A stretch of 64,000 bases of DNA from the NCBI GenBank assembly GCA_033964015.1, contig CM066919.1, positions 868,001 to 932,000 of the forward strand, in the 5' to 3' direction. Below, one piece after another: positions 1-13,600 of this stretch (its first letter is position 1; every line of letters begins with the position of its first letter). The stretch is from Scolanthus callimorphus. Lineage: Eukaryota; Cnidaria; Anthozoa; Actiniaria; Edwardsiidae. Position numbers and translations under genes: made by a program. The notes beneath the pieces are model-generated. The model did no database searches. It was not told where the DNA came from and saw only the letters and a list, made by a program, of their open reading frames with translations.

Positions 1-810
1 TCAGATATTTTGAATGTTTTTAGGTCAATTTGAAGTAATATTATCAAAAATATCGTTAAATTATTCATGGTGAGCATTCCTCCATTTAGGAATGACGCTC
101 TTGATCGAGTCCAACCATTTTGACATGCAAGGCTTCGGGATACATGAAGAGGATACAGGAAGAGTCAGTTGCAATCTAAAAACTGGTCGAAATTACAGGA
201 AAGTGTAAAAGATACCATTTTGTGTGAATGCACTGCTATAGCTACACTAGGTCTAACCCACTCAAGATGGCTACAGAATGTGCATACACCTAATTCAGAA
301 AAGGTTGCTTTGGTCATTGGTCTGAACGCCTTTGTTCCGTGGTCACTGAAGCAAATAATTCCTTTGTTTCGCGCTATAATTGAAAGACCAAATACCAAAC
401 GCAACCTTTTTTTAATTAGGTGTAGATCCAATCAGTGCTGTGATCATGTCCGTACCGGGTCGTGTCAGGACTTCGACCACATCAGTAACGTGACTGTGTC
501 AGTAACCGTGACCTTGTTAGTACCGTGACCGTGCCAAATGTCGTGACTATGTCAGTAACCGTGACCTTGTTAGTAACCGTGACCTTGTTAGTACCGTGAC
601 CGTGCCAAGTGTCGTGACGGTGCCCATTGCCATGACCGTGTCAGTACAATGACCGTGTCCAGTGACATACCGAGCAGTGACGTGACCGTTTCAGTGCCAT
701 TACCGTGTCAGTACCGTTACCGTGTCAAATGTCATGACCGTGTCAGTACCGTGACAGTGCCGTGCACCGTTACTTTTCTCTAGCAGTACAAAATGGTATC
801 TAACTCATAC
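1..810. other. DNA2 intron sequence with a GTGACC minisatellite
   Basis: No coding exon of DNA2 is recognisable on the minus strand between base 1 and the donor at 804-810. Bases 1-460 show nothing I can name. Bases 463-772 are a degenerate array built from GTGTCAGTACCGTGACC-like blocks of roughly 12-18 bases, with many variants and no fixed period. Confidence 0.6.
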
Positions 811-3800
811 CTTCACTGCCATTACTACACAGACGTTCTCTCAGCTCGTCCCATTGAGGAATATCCAATAATTCCCGTGCGATCTGGGGCGTGCCACACT
901 TGAGCCGGTCACCATAAATAAGAGTGTTGGACAGTGTCATGATATTCTCGTGCATACGGTACTGATGTTCTAGACTCACTACCGCCTGGGGGTGGTACTC
1001 AGACAAGCGCTTGAACAAACTCACGTCCATACCTCCCTCCCTGGAAAACAAAATGATTACACATCAGTAGGAGATGCTATCAAGTCATAGACTTTGAACC
1101 ATGATAAATGCCATAAATCGCGCAATACGTATTATTATCCATCCATGCCACTATCTCGATTCTGATTGGAGTACGCAGAGAAATCTTGTTGGCGCGCATT
1201 TCGTGTCGTCACTCTATAGACATTAGGATTGATGCTTTGAAATGACGTCATAAATAATGCAAGCCAAATGTTTGGGCGCCTGTTGGTTTTCATTTCGGAA
1301 GCGGAAGGTAATTTTGCCAATTGATGCCAATATTCTCGTTGGATCTGTTATGATTTTTGCCGAGAGCATTGCCCAGGTTGTCTAATCATCAACTATTTGA
1401 ATTGAATACGAGGAGAAAAATAACATAGACGTTAGCTGAAGTTGCAAGGACTCATCATCGTGCAATGCCTCATCTTCGACATCTTTGTTTAGCTAGGTGA
1501 GGAATTCCTGGTTGCTTAAAATAAACTAATTATTGAAATTGGTTTTCGCATGATAGTGAGATTTGTCAACGCCTCAAGTTAGTGTTATCCGCCTCAGCTT
1601 CGCTTCGACGGATACTCAACCTCGGCGTTGACAAATCTCAGTATCATGCTCGACCTCATCTAATAATTGTTAATTATCTCGCAATGCGTATTATATTCAT
1701 ACCTTGCTTGAAGACTTTGCACCAGCGGAGGCAGCTGATAATGATCCCCAACAAGAATAAACACGCGTGCGTGACGCAAGGGCCCAAGACAGACGGGTTG
1801 CGTGATCTGAGACGCCTCGTCAACGATGCAGTAGTCGAACGATCGCTTTGAGAACAAGGCTTGGTTCACACCCAAACATGTAGTGGCTACGACAATCTAC
1901 AAGGAGGAGTATAAATAAATAAGGTGCACGGCATTTCCTAAAGGCCGGCAACAACGTGCCTGCAACAACCGTCACCCGGTAAGCTTAGTGGTAGAGCGCC
2001 GGGCTGTTGTGCTGGAGTTTGAGGGTTGAAACCCCAGTCGGATCAACGGGTCTTTTCTCGATATCTGAGGAAGTGCTTCCTTTGTTACCTCTATTGACCT
2101 TTGCTATAACTAATTTGACGAAGCACCTTTGTCAGGGAAATGTAAGTAGGTAACATGAAATAGAATAGATTAGAATAGAATATATTGGAATATATAATCC
2201 TCTTTATTACAACTTCACGTCATATACATAATTACAAAAATACAACTAATAATATTAAAAATACAGGAGTTGACATAGCACAGGGGTGCAACCAACAGTT
2301 ACTAGGCCTCTATTACAGTCATTAGTTTGTGTCTGGTTTTAAACATCTTAAATATTGAGGATGTTATCAGCCGATCAATAAGGCCATTCAATTGTTCCCC
2401 AAAGGGCAATTTTAAGCCACCCAATAAAAAACGCACTTTGTGGCTCTCGTCCAAACCAGACAGAAAATTTGAAATGAAAATAGCATAGAATAGAATAGAT
2501 TAGAATAGAAAAGATTAGAATAGAATAGATTGGAATAGAATAGAATAGAATGGAATGGAATAGGATAGAATGGAATCGCAGAGACCGACTAGTTATTTGT
2601 ACAAGTCCGTGTCCTTTCCATTTCCAATTACGAGATCTCACCTTGGACTCGTAGAATTCATTGAGTTGGTTCACAGTCTTGATATGCGCACCAGCAATGG
2701 CTGTGGTAAAGGGCTGAATTTCTGGGAGCACTTTCTGTGTTTGTCCAAGACGTAAGAAATCAACTCCTGCCTGCAAAAAAGAACACGTCAAACAATGTCA
2801 TCACAGACAGGAGACAAATATTAGTGAATGTTCTGTAGAGAGAATTTATCATTTTCAAGTTGCTATCGCATGGTTTACTTTGCTTAGTCTCAAATTCCTC
2901 AGAGTTTAACCGTCAAAAACGGCGTCCGCGATCGTCAACTCTGGGTTTATCGCGATTAAAAACACCCGCAACCGCCTGAAAGCAGACTAGAGACTTGTTG
3001 AATCCGAGCTTGTAGGAGCAATACTACATTACCTCCTTCAATTTGAGCAGAATATTGTCCACAGCAGTGTGGGTATAACTGGTCAACAATACGCTTTTCC
3101 CACTGGCGACCAGTACTCTGACCAGGCAGGATATGGTAGTTGTCTTCCCAGTGCCTGGCATACCAAGTATAAGGGCGTAGTCCTCTGCACTTAGGGATCT
3201 AAGCACGGCGCGACGCTGGTCGGGGTTAAGTTCTCGGACGATGTCTTCTACTGCTTGGTCGCGGTACTTTGGAGTGCTGTCAGGATAGCAGCAAAAACGT
3301 GCAAAAAAATATAATATTACTCTAGATTTTCGTTAAAATAAACATCTCTCTAAGAATAAACCAAATATTGGAACTAGATCGGATGGGATCGAAGATAGAT
3401 AATTTAAAATTGGATCCACTAAAAAACATGCGCCGACCCGCAAGAGGCGCAGCTGTGTAGCCCCATGGCTTTATGTTTGACTTGTCGTTAATTGAACTAT
3501 GCCAAATCATCACCACGAACAGCTCGATCGTAGTTTTAGCTGAAAACGGAATGGTGCATTTAAAGTGGAGCCCTACAACGCGCCGACCCGAAAGCACATT
3601 AGCGGAGCTCCATATTTTGAATATGGCATCCATGGACTTTGTTGTAGGGGGTTTCATTTTTAAGATACAGATAGTCAACGACTTCAATTTGGATAGCTGT
3701 CTCGTCTTTTCTTGCACGTGTTCCACCACAGGTAGTTCGTGTATCACATCGACATCAGCACTTTTAGCCAGACAGAGGTTTCGGCTCATTTTCAAGTATC

Positions 3801-4604
3801 CTCATTGTACTTACGATTCTGCAGTGGACTGAGTCTGCGAAGACCCGACGGATGATTGACTGCTTCCGAAGTTCAGAAGAGCCTGACGACTGTGTGCAAA
3901 TATCGGCGGCTCTAAATCGATAATCAATCGGCGTAACTGTGCGTCTCTTTCCGAGTTTTTATTGAACAACTTAGCCACGTTCGACCACAGGGATGTCAGG
4001 CTGCTGTACCCTTCGTCTTTGTCCAACCGAAAGATTAGATCCTGGTCCTCGTAAGGGGGCCCGTTACAGCTGGGGAAAGAATAGAACTTTGGTTCACACG
4101 GTGAAGTTAAATCGACAGGCAATTAAGGCACGGTTGTTTTAACAAAATTCTATACATCTAGGCCAGCTGTCTCCTTTATTGTAATTCAACTTAGTCAACA
4201 TGTTTTATACTGGTGTTCGATCGCCTTTTACTTTGTGTTAGAGCAGCGACTCTTTCGGACAAGGCAGCCATGTAGTGCGCCCGAAACCTCATAAGAAATA
4301 TGCTTGAGGTTTGGACGATGGAAGATTATAATACACTGAAAACAAATTTCAGGTCCTGCGCCGAGACGCCGAAACTTGCACCCAATGGTATTACTTCCAG
4401 GCCCTGTGATATGAAATCATCATTTTGCACAGGGAAAAAGGTTCAGAGAAACCATGCAATATTAGCTACAACTCATGGCAACCACTAAACAGAGAAAAAA
4501 TTTGTATTTGCTAACTACAAATCAGGTTCTACTGACATACCAGCTAGCGAGGTTTCTTTCAAGAGTAACATCCACAAAGTCATCCTGCACTTCTCTCACA
4601 TATC
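811..4604 (-). CDS. DNA2: DNA2 exons 13-18: helicase domain, part
   Basis: These exons carry the first half of the superfamily 1 helicase. Walker A reads [10 protein letters not shown] and is followed by [17 protein letters not shown] (3033-3276). [11 protein letters not shown] is at 2642-2770. [15 protein letters not shown], the Walker B motif CIVDEASQ and [10 protein letters not shown] are at 1703-1896. SLFKRL and [13 protein letters not shown] are at 811-1040. ATP-binding and hydrolysis residues are intact. The short exon 4541-4604 ([16 protein letters not shown]) joins the nuclease block, and 3815-4069 is a less conserved linker. The donor after 811 is GTATGAG. No later exon is visible in bases 1-810, so helicase motifs V and VI must lie outside. 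Confidence 0.95.
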
Positions 4605-7600
4605 CTGAAATATAAAGATCAAAACATATATGATTTATGGGCCGACAAAAGGTTATTTCAGCCAATTTAACGGCTTGGGCATTTCTGAATAAAGAGCGCG
4701 CGCGCGCTAATACATTGTTTTATGTTTGATCGCCTTGATTTGCTAAGGGCGAGGAATCAGCTGGTAGAGATTCATGGCCATGATGGCCGTAAAAGCTAGC
4801 ATGTGGAAGTGCAATAAAGGCACTCTAGGAATGAACTGTCACTCACCCGTTGCTATGGCAATGAGGTTACAATGTTCCTCCGTGACGACCACTCGATCTC
4901 CGGCCGTGATAGGAACATCAACGAGAGAGAACTGGGAAGGGTGGTCCGCTTTCCGCTCAAATCGATGAAGAAACTTCCCATGATTCCCCGCGAACGCCTC
5001 GCTGCTGCTCAGCACCATGCCGCTGAAGCACTGGCCGAGTTTTTCCCGATCCCAAGCCTTCACGGTCCAAATATTATGCTGACTGCTTTTGCTGGATTGT
5101 TGCATTTCTTTGCCTTCTAGACAAACCAGTTTGAACCAGTCGGCAAAGAAGTCGCAGTGCGCATGCGTCAGGTGCTTAGTAAGGTCAGTAAACACATCGC
5201 CCATCCCACTAGTCACGTGATCACCACTCTCGAGGGATTTGTGAAATACTGAGCAGTTCTGTGCTTGTGAACAGCGGCTGCATGTGTGAGGGTCTTGTAA
5301 CATCCCTGCGTTTGTAAACAAATATTTCAACAAGACAGAAACTACAAATGGACAGCGTTCAGGATGCGATTTACACACGCGAGATGCGATTTACACACGC
5401 AGGATGCGAATACACGCGCTGGATGCGATTTACAAACGCGGGATGCGATTTACAAACGCGGGATGCGATTTACAAACGCGGGATGCGATTTACGCACGCG
5501 GGATGCGATGTACACACGCGGGATGCGATTTACACACGCGGGATGCGATTTACGCACGCGGGATGCGATTTACACACGCGGGATGTTGAAAGAGCACGAG
5601 GAAAGCTTTAAACATAACAACAGCGTTTACCACATCATAAACTGAACGAAATCTGCTTTATGGCTTTAAAAAAATAACCATATTTTCCATGCGTTTATAA
5701 CATAGTAAACCAGGGCTCTCTGCCAACCAGACCGCGCTTTCTATCGGCGCTATTTACAAAAGTGTAAATAGTCTTTCTTTGTTTGGGTTGCGTTTTGGTT
5801 CTTCGGTGCGCGCGTAGAAGAAAAACAAAGAAAGAATACTTATGGGAATGCCACGTGATCTGAAATGGGATAGCATTACGCCCAAGCCGAGGAGGTCTAT
5901 TCAACATCGATTTAGATGTAAACATGTTGTTTCCCACGATGTTTAGTGATCTACTGTAAGTACCTGGCATCACTCTCCCTCCTGAGGTTCTGTTCAGTGT
6001 AAGGTATCGTGCCACCTCGTTTCGTTTCATGACTAACGCTCGTTTCTCGTGGACCAGGGCGGGCACGCCTATTGTGTGACCAGACTTCATGTAATAAAGC
6101 AGACCCGTGTCGATTGCGTGACGGTAACGGTCACTCAGGAGTAGAGTGTAGAGTATCACTTGCGCACGGTGTTCAACTGAACCTGTGGACGATAAAGGAG
6201 AAACCTGGGATATGTCTTTCCACTTGTCTCTGCAAGGAACGATTTGATTGTTTCACCTGAATTCCATATCAAGAAAACTATGTCGTTTTTCTATCATTTT
6301 GGCTTCCTGTGGTTTCTTGAGTCTCTTGTTCCAGACTCTCAACTGTGAATAAAATGGTGGAAACGACGAAGAACAACTTCATTTCTGATGGATTTCTCAG
6401 CCTTTATCTAGGCTGTTTTTATCTAGGCGCCAAAGTCCCCTCTCGAAAAAAGTAAATGTCGGGTTTTTCTGAGATGTCTGTTGTAGATTCCAACGGGAAA
6501 TCGAGGGGCACGGCCGAATACATTTCCAGAGAATCAAGAAAACGTGTTGCTGGTCACTCGTACCATAACATAGGTGTTTGGGTAACATCGCCTTTTTTGC
6601 CGTAGATTTCGCGGCAAACTTCAGACGGGACTTACCGAGCTTGGAGAAGAGCTTGCCCGTCTTGAGTTCGAGTGGGACCACTGCTGTCGATATCTGCTCG
6701 GCAGTGTCGGGACGGTGTCGTCTCATTCTCGGTCGCCGGTCTATCCGTACTTCCACTGTCGCGTCAACCTTACCTAAGGAGTGGGGAGAGGGAATGTTTT
6801 TAAAGCATTATCTAGCTGCTTTGGGGACCGTAATGAGAACGCTCAAGATGCTCAGCTAGAAAAGATTTTACAACTTTCGGACAGGACAACATGATATATA
6901 TAGGCACAAAACATTGTATCATTAATATTGTATAATTCAATTGTCGTTTAATTTTTCAACGTAGTCCTACCTTTTAACCCAAATCGGGGTGACCACACGT
7001 TTTCTTCTATATCTCTGAGCTCCGACACGCAAACACTAGGTTGGTCTGCCTGTGGTGCTACAACCGAGGCGTCCTTATAATCCATGAGGCTTAGATCTGG
7101 ATCAGGCTGCGCGCGCACATATTTCCGCGCCCAGTCGCTGAACGCTGGCATGAACTCTTTAACCTTGTCAAGAACTTCAGTTTCTGTCATTCCAAGGCCG
7201 TAGAATCCTTCTAGATAGGAGTGTTGCTGGAGTAGTTCCCTTGTTGTGCTTAGTAGGGAATCTTTGGAGAATTCTGTAAATCAACAAAGAAATCTTCAAA
7301 CACTGGAACGCATAAGGTGCACTGTACAAGCCAAATGGTAGTCGCGTCTCTCAAAAGAGCCTCATGTTTCGAAAATCCTAACTCGCCGGGTGACAGAGCA
7401 TCAAAAGGGAATATGGAAAAGGGACAACAAAGCAATACAAATATTTGTAGATACCTTAACGCACACGTGTAGTACCTTATTCTCGATTCTTTTTCTTGTT
7501 CTTTCACAGTTTTACACCATTTCTCATGCAATTATGGTCGCGTATGCTCCGACAAACTTTGTTAAAGTAGTACCTAAGTTATTCTATATGATTATTCAAA

Positions 7601-10600
7601 GCTTCAGGAGGCTAGATTCCACTAAGAAAATAGCACGAAAAAAGCGATGTCGCCTTTTGGGTGCTATTTTCGGCGGAATCTACCCTCTACCGACTGAACG
7701 CTTTAAATAGAGTTGAATCCTTTGATATCTCGTCAGACAGAAACTACCATAGGATTCTACATTGTATTCACTATCTTGAATCTGATTTGAACAGGTAATG
7801 AGTCGTGCTTACTTTGATAATCACGCAGGTACCTTGCTACGCTGTTACCTTGCTACGCTGTTACCTTGCTACGCTGTTACCTTGCTACGCTGTTACCTTA
7901 CGCTGTTACCTTGCTACGCTGTTACCTTGCTACGCTGTTACCTTGCTACGCTGTTACCTTGCTACGCTGTAACCTTATTATGCTATTACCTTGCTACGCT
8001 GTTACCTTGCTACGCTGTTACCTTGCTACGCTGTTACCTTGCTACGCTGTTACCTTGCTACGCTGTTACTTTGCTACGCTGTTACCTTGCAATGCTGTTA
8101 CTTTGCTACGCTGTTACCTTGCAATGCTGTTACCTTGCTACGCTGTTACCTTGCAATGTTATTGCCTAGCTATGCTGTTTGCTAGCTATGCAGTACTATT
8201 GATTTATCCCACTGCATTAATCCAATTGAACTTGTGGCAATAATGTCAAGTTAATGGACATAGTGTATTGCTCTTGTTGAAAATCGGTGTTACCCTGTTC
8301 ACGAGAGTAAGAACAAAAAATGGACGTTTTTTATTCCTATTTTAGGCATGGTATATACGGCTGTTTTGAGTATTCTGCGAACTCTCACGTTCGACTTCCA
8401 ATGGCGTTCTGGCTTCCGTCAATCATACTCTCGGGTCTAATTTGAGTCTTAGCCGACCGTTAGTTATGTCATCTGTTTAGAAAAAGATAGTAAAAGATGT
8501 TGTGTGTTGGAGGCATTTCACTAGGATGGCGAATAACTGAATTCTGTTTCAAAATTTGATTTACGGACGCCAGAAATCGGTTTGACGGTTGGAAATCGAT
8601 CTCAAGAGTTCGCAGAATACTTAAAACAGCTGTAATTCTTACCTTCTGATTTCATGGCTCTGTCAAACAGGTCATGCAACAGGGTACCCATCAACATGGC
8701 CTCATTCGTGTCCTCTGTGCGGAATCTCTCATTAAGGATGCTCCTACGCAAGCACCTGGTTGCCCCGGCAATGGTTGTCCCGGAAACGAGCGTGTCGGGA
8801 TGGACTGTGATGTAATGATCCAGTCGGTTATCAAGAGTACACACCCCGCTATGGAATTCGCCTGGTAACAGAAAAGCGAGAAAAAAAGTGAATGGGAAAT
8901 GACAAACGGGTGGGACGAAATACACAGATAAGGTTTGATGATATCTGATAGCTATTACGAAGTATTAAATAAGTTGAATTAAATAATAATAATAATATTG
9001 TTTATTGATCCTCTCGTAGCTACGTAGCTAAATTACAGAATTTCCGTGAATAAATAGATACAAGCAGAACAATAGGAAAGTAGATAAATATAGATCCAGT
9101 ATTCATTTCAATTCTCGACTCTGTTTCCTGATAGCAACAAGGTAACAGTTTTCGTTATTTTAATCAATCTCGTTCCCAGCGTTTGCGTATGCTTAAGGGC
9201 AGGTTTACACACGAAATCAACATTCATTAGCATGCTTGCACTTTGCGCTCGCTTGATTTACACTAGACCCAAGCACAAGCACAAGCGCAAGGGAACGCAC
9301 GTCTCGATTTTCGTGCGCTTTCGTTCTAGTGTAAACCACATTAGGGCTTGGTATCCTTGCGCTTGTGTGCAAACCAGCACTTAGAGATTCCCTGCAGCTA
9401 GCTCAAAGATGCACGGGGTCTAGGGGACAAGATTGTTTTGGGGCGCGCGCGTGTTAATGCATACCCGTTCATCTTCACTAGCGAGACACAGAACGCGCCC
9501 AAAATGCCCCGAGACTCACCTGTGATATGCACAATGTCCCCTGGCTCCACCTCGGTATTCTCCCAGTCCTCGCGCAAAAAGCAATGCCGCTCCAGGGACT
9601 GGGACTCGTCCAGCATACGCAGCACCTTCTCAGAAATGGCCCTCCCGTACCGAGGAATGACCCCCTCGCCCGGGGCCTCTCGGCGGTACACCTCGAGAAC
9701 AAGATAGCGACCGTAGGGGGTGGTGTTAGGAGAATATGGTTGAGTGGACTGGGAGGAGAGCTCGGGTATAGAGGACTTGGATCTGCGGGGACAGAAGGCA
9801 TTAAAATGAATAAGAAATGTTATCCATGAACAATAAAATGGATAACGGAAAGCGCGCGCTAGATCTCGATAGCATGCGCGATCAAAACTATTTCTGGCCT
9901 CCTCGAGCATGTCCCAAAACACGCCTTATATGTAAGAGTTTTATACGAGATTGCACGCCCTTTTTACAAAACCGCAGTTTGTAGAGGGCTACAGATCGTA
10001 ATTTTCCAAAGCCTGGTTGTATGTCAGTGATGGCGTCTCTCGTCATGGTGCTCGACGCGCGTTTTGCGTACACGTTTTCTTGAGAAAAAAACAATTAGCG
10101 GCCGACTTTAATCTCAATGACATTCTTCAACCCAGAGCTTCCCGGCTCGTCAACTCGCAGGGGAGGTCTGGTATCAGCCAGTTGAAGATCTTTGCCGATT
10201 GCCAATTGGCCATTGTGAACGTTGAGGCATGCGCAGAAAGTTCTTTCTCTAAACAGCCCTGTGTCAAATCTCGCGCATGTGTCAATAGCTGTCGCCAGAG
10301 CCTCCCCCGGCGAGATGACGAGCCGGGGAGCTCTGGGTACGAGAATGCCTCAAAATGTATATTCTTACCGTATTGGTGTTGTAGTTTTGGTCACTGGAGA
10401 CCACTCCACACCGTCCAGCAGTCCACCGAGTTCCACGTCCATTAGACTATCAACTGATGTGTCCAGCACACTTTTATTAGGAGTTACAAGCGCCATTTCC
10501 GTGATCACATGTCGGCTGTATCCTGGAGAACCATCGGAGCTCTTAGTAGGCGTTTTCATTAATGATATCATATTGTTCTTTTCACCTGAAGAGGGACTAT

Positions 10601-13600
10601 TGAACTGTAGCTTGCTCGTCTTTGGAGGAGTTACGCCGTTTTCTTTTCTTGAGGAGCTATTTTGTTTCGGGGCATTATTATCCCGTCCACGAGCAACGTG
10701 GCTATACCCGCCTTTAGTTTTTGTATCACTATCAGCACAATCTGAACGTGATTGTTTCTCAGCCCCTTGATGTCTATCTAAAGAATTCCTTCTCTTTTTA
10801 AGGAATGAACAAGAGTCTTCTCGCACGGTGTCTGTGCCAACTGTGCTTTGTGTTATCAGGGTATTTACAGTATTCTTGCCAATATTGGAACAATACAGTT
10901 TGGTGATATCAGCATCGGATTCTGGTAGCCCACGCCCTGGGGTGTTTCTTTTGGAGGAGGAATTTTTTTCCTCAGTGAAGAGATTACTTTTTACTGTTTC
11001 CTGAGAAAAACAAAAGAAAAACGAATGTGTTTTAAGTCAGGGCCAACAAACATTCAGAATTCTGACCAAAACTTTCTGATATTTTAAAGTTAACATGTTA
11101 AGTACATGACCGACAAAATCAAAGCATTTTAAGAAGCGAAATTTGGGTGACATTGCGTTAGAAAATGTCCAGTAACTCGACTTAACAACATATTAAACGT
11201 TTTGTCATTTTGAAAAAGTCCATTTGAGATAAGACCATAGTGAATTATCCACTTAGGGATAAGTGTGAGGTGTGTCATTTTAAAATTCCAGATCAAGCAA
11301 TACATCTGAAAGATGTCATAATAAACAAACGTTACAGCAACTCCCATTACAAAAAAATAATGAAGTTGAAACCCTCAAAGGTAACCATGTAAAAGCCGTT
11401 AAGAAGTATACAAGTTGTGTACTAGAACAGTCTCTCTCTACATACCCTGCAAACACCTGTCAATGATACATCAGGCTGGTGTTTCTTGTTCACAGGAGAG
11501 ACTCCAGTTGATGAAGGAGCTCGCCGCTTGAGAGACTTTGCTTTGGATTTTGTCATGACGATCTTTCTTGGAGCAAGAATTGGAGTTCCTACTTTGTCAC
11601 TGGCCACTTTTGCATCAACACAGTCATTTTCTGGGCTTTGTTTGGTGGTTTTACGAAACAGTTTTGGCTTCTTTTTTGTCTGGCTTTGAGTCTCACCAGC
11701 GGAAACAACAAAAGACGTTTTACATGAAGGACTTTCCTCTTCTAATTGTTTTGTGTTCTCATTCCTTATAAAAATATTGCTATCTTTACAGCTTGACTCT
11801 TCAATGGATGAACTTTTAGACCCACCAGAACATTTTGGTTTCAAGAAAGAAAGCTTACCATTACAAACTGTAGGGACAACAATAGAATTGTCTGCATTGT
11901 TTGGCGACAATAGCTTTTTCTTTGTCCCATTTTCTACATGAGATTCAACTGTGTTTTTTAGTTTGGTATAGTTTGCAGATTTGACAGAATCCTTGATGCT
12001 GTTCATTCGTGAACTTGTAAATAGCTTTGGTCTTAGCACGCTATGACAAGTCACAGGGGAGGGAGTGGGGGGAATAATGTCCTCCTCATTTTCAGCAGTG
12101 GCTCTTCTTATCCTGGCAATAATGTTAATACCAACTGGAGTCTTGAACTCCTGCTGTAAAGTTGATCCATTGGCCTTTTCTCTTTCATCCACAGAAGGCG
12201 GAGAGTGTGTACTAAATAATGAAAATCCACTGTGCTCATTAACTGTTTCATTTTTGTTTGCCGAACAACATAAATCAGTTTTTCTTTCTTCTGTTTCTTG
12301 AATACATTTATTTGAGTTCTCCTCTTTTTCTTTTCTTTCAGAAGATTTGTCTCTTCCCTGAAAAAATGAAGCAAATTTACAATCTGATAACAGTAAAAGA
12401 TAAAATAGCTACTGTACATATATTTAATTATTATACCTCTCCCATTTGGAACTATTAATTCTGCTGTCCCAAGATGGGATTCAATCAAACAAGGCAGGAA
12501 TACCCATGGGAACTGCCCCTAAAAATGAACAGGGGTGATCATGAGAAAAAACATCGCCCTAATGGAAAACCAAATAGGGTGTGGTCCATGGACGGTTGAA
12601 ATTTTTCTTAATTATCTTTAATTTAGAAATCTGCTTGCAGTCTCTTCTTTGACGAACGGCTGTGAAAATGATTCTCCCCTGTGGCATGTTCTCGCTCCTT
12701 CAACTCTCGCTCATGCAAGCCGTCCGCGCTCATTTTTCGGATGTTTGCCAAAGAAGGGATTGCAAGCAGTCTTTCTTAAATTATGTTTTGCTGACATTTC
12801 AAGCATTAGCTCTTCGTCAGAGACATGTGTTTATTTGCACTGCCTAATCAATTCCAGATTTTCATACTAATATAAGCCTTGCCTGTGACTTGGCACTGCC
12901 TTTCTTCAACTTGAGACTGTTTTTGTTGATACCTATCAAACAATAGAAGATGAACAAAACAAATCTAACAGGATTCTCAGTAAACAGGCTTTCTAAAATG
13001 GTGCAAAAAAATACTGTAGGGATACAAATTAAACATGCACATTTGATTATCTAAAGGCAGAAAAAAATACAATTTACATTAGAGTTCACGAGAGTAAACA
13101 GACAAATATTTTGTTCACCTCGATTCCATTTATTTCATACACCTATTTCAGAAAACATTGCACTGTTACAACTGTATGTTGTAGCCCTTGTTGCGTCATG
13201 GAAGCAAATTCAAAGTGCTGTCACTCAACAAGGCCTTCCTGACAACACAAGCAGAAAAGGTCTATTGCCCGATTAACCACCTTACTCACACAACCACGGT
13301 AATGTCCTTAAATTCAGTGAATGTAAGATAAGTACTGATTTTGCCTGTACTCAATGCACATGTACCAGTAGGTACCTATGTACATTAAGTTAAGAAATAA
13401 GGCTATTTCCATAATATCCGGAAATAAACACTCTGCTAATCCCTGAGTAAGGACTTCTTACTTTTCTTTCCAGAACCAATAGTTGAGAAGAGTTGGCTGG
13501 TTGAACCTCCCTAGTAAAAAGTACACAAAGTGTGCATTCAATTAGATTATTTGAACATTCTCCCACCATGTGGGAGACATCTTTGAAGTTGCTTATGTTG

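Noticed and set aside
1972..2048. Functional tRNA-Asn gene
   Set aside because: Promoter boxes are good, but anticodon and acceptor stems do not pair well enough.
5362..5585. CRISPR-like array
   Set aside because: Units are contiguous tandem repeats with no unique spacers, in an intron of a eukaryotic gene. The same applies to the arrays at 21515 and 60811.
5348..5645. Overlapping ORFs reading [19 protein letters not shown] repeats
   Set aside because: Open only because the 20-base unit has no stop codon; opposite strand to DNA2 and intronic.
6578..6859. 93-residue plus-strand ORF
   Set aside because: Antisense shadow of DNA2 exon 6636-6773, which holds the ELKTGK catalytic motif.
7798..8243. 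Leu/Cys/Tyr-rich ORFs in three frames
   Set aside because: Created by the 16-base minisatellite; the same peptide appears in every frame, as expected when the period is not a multiple of three.
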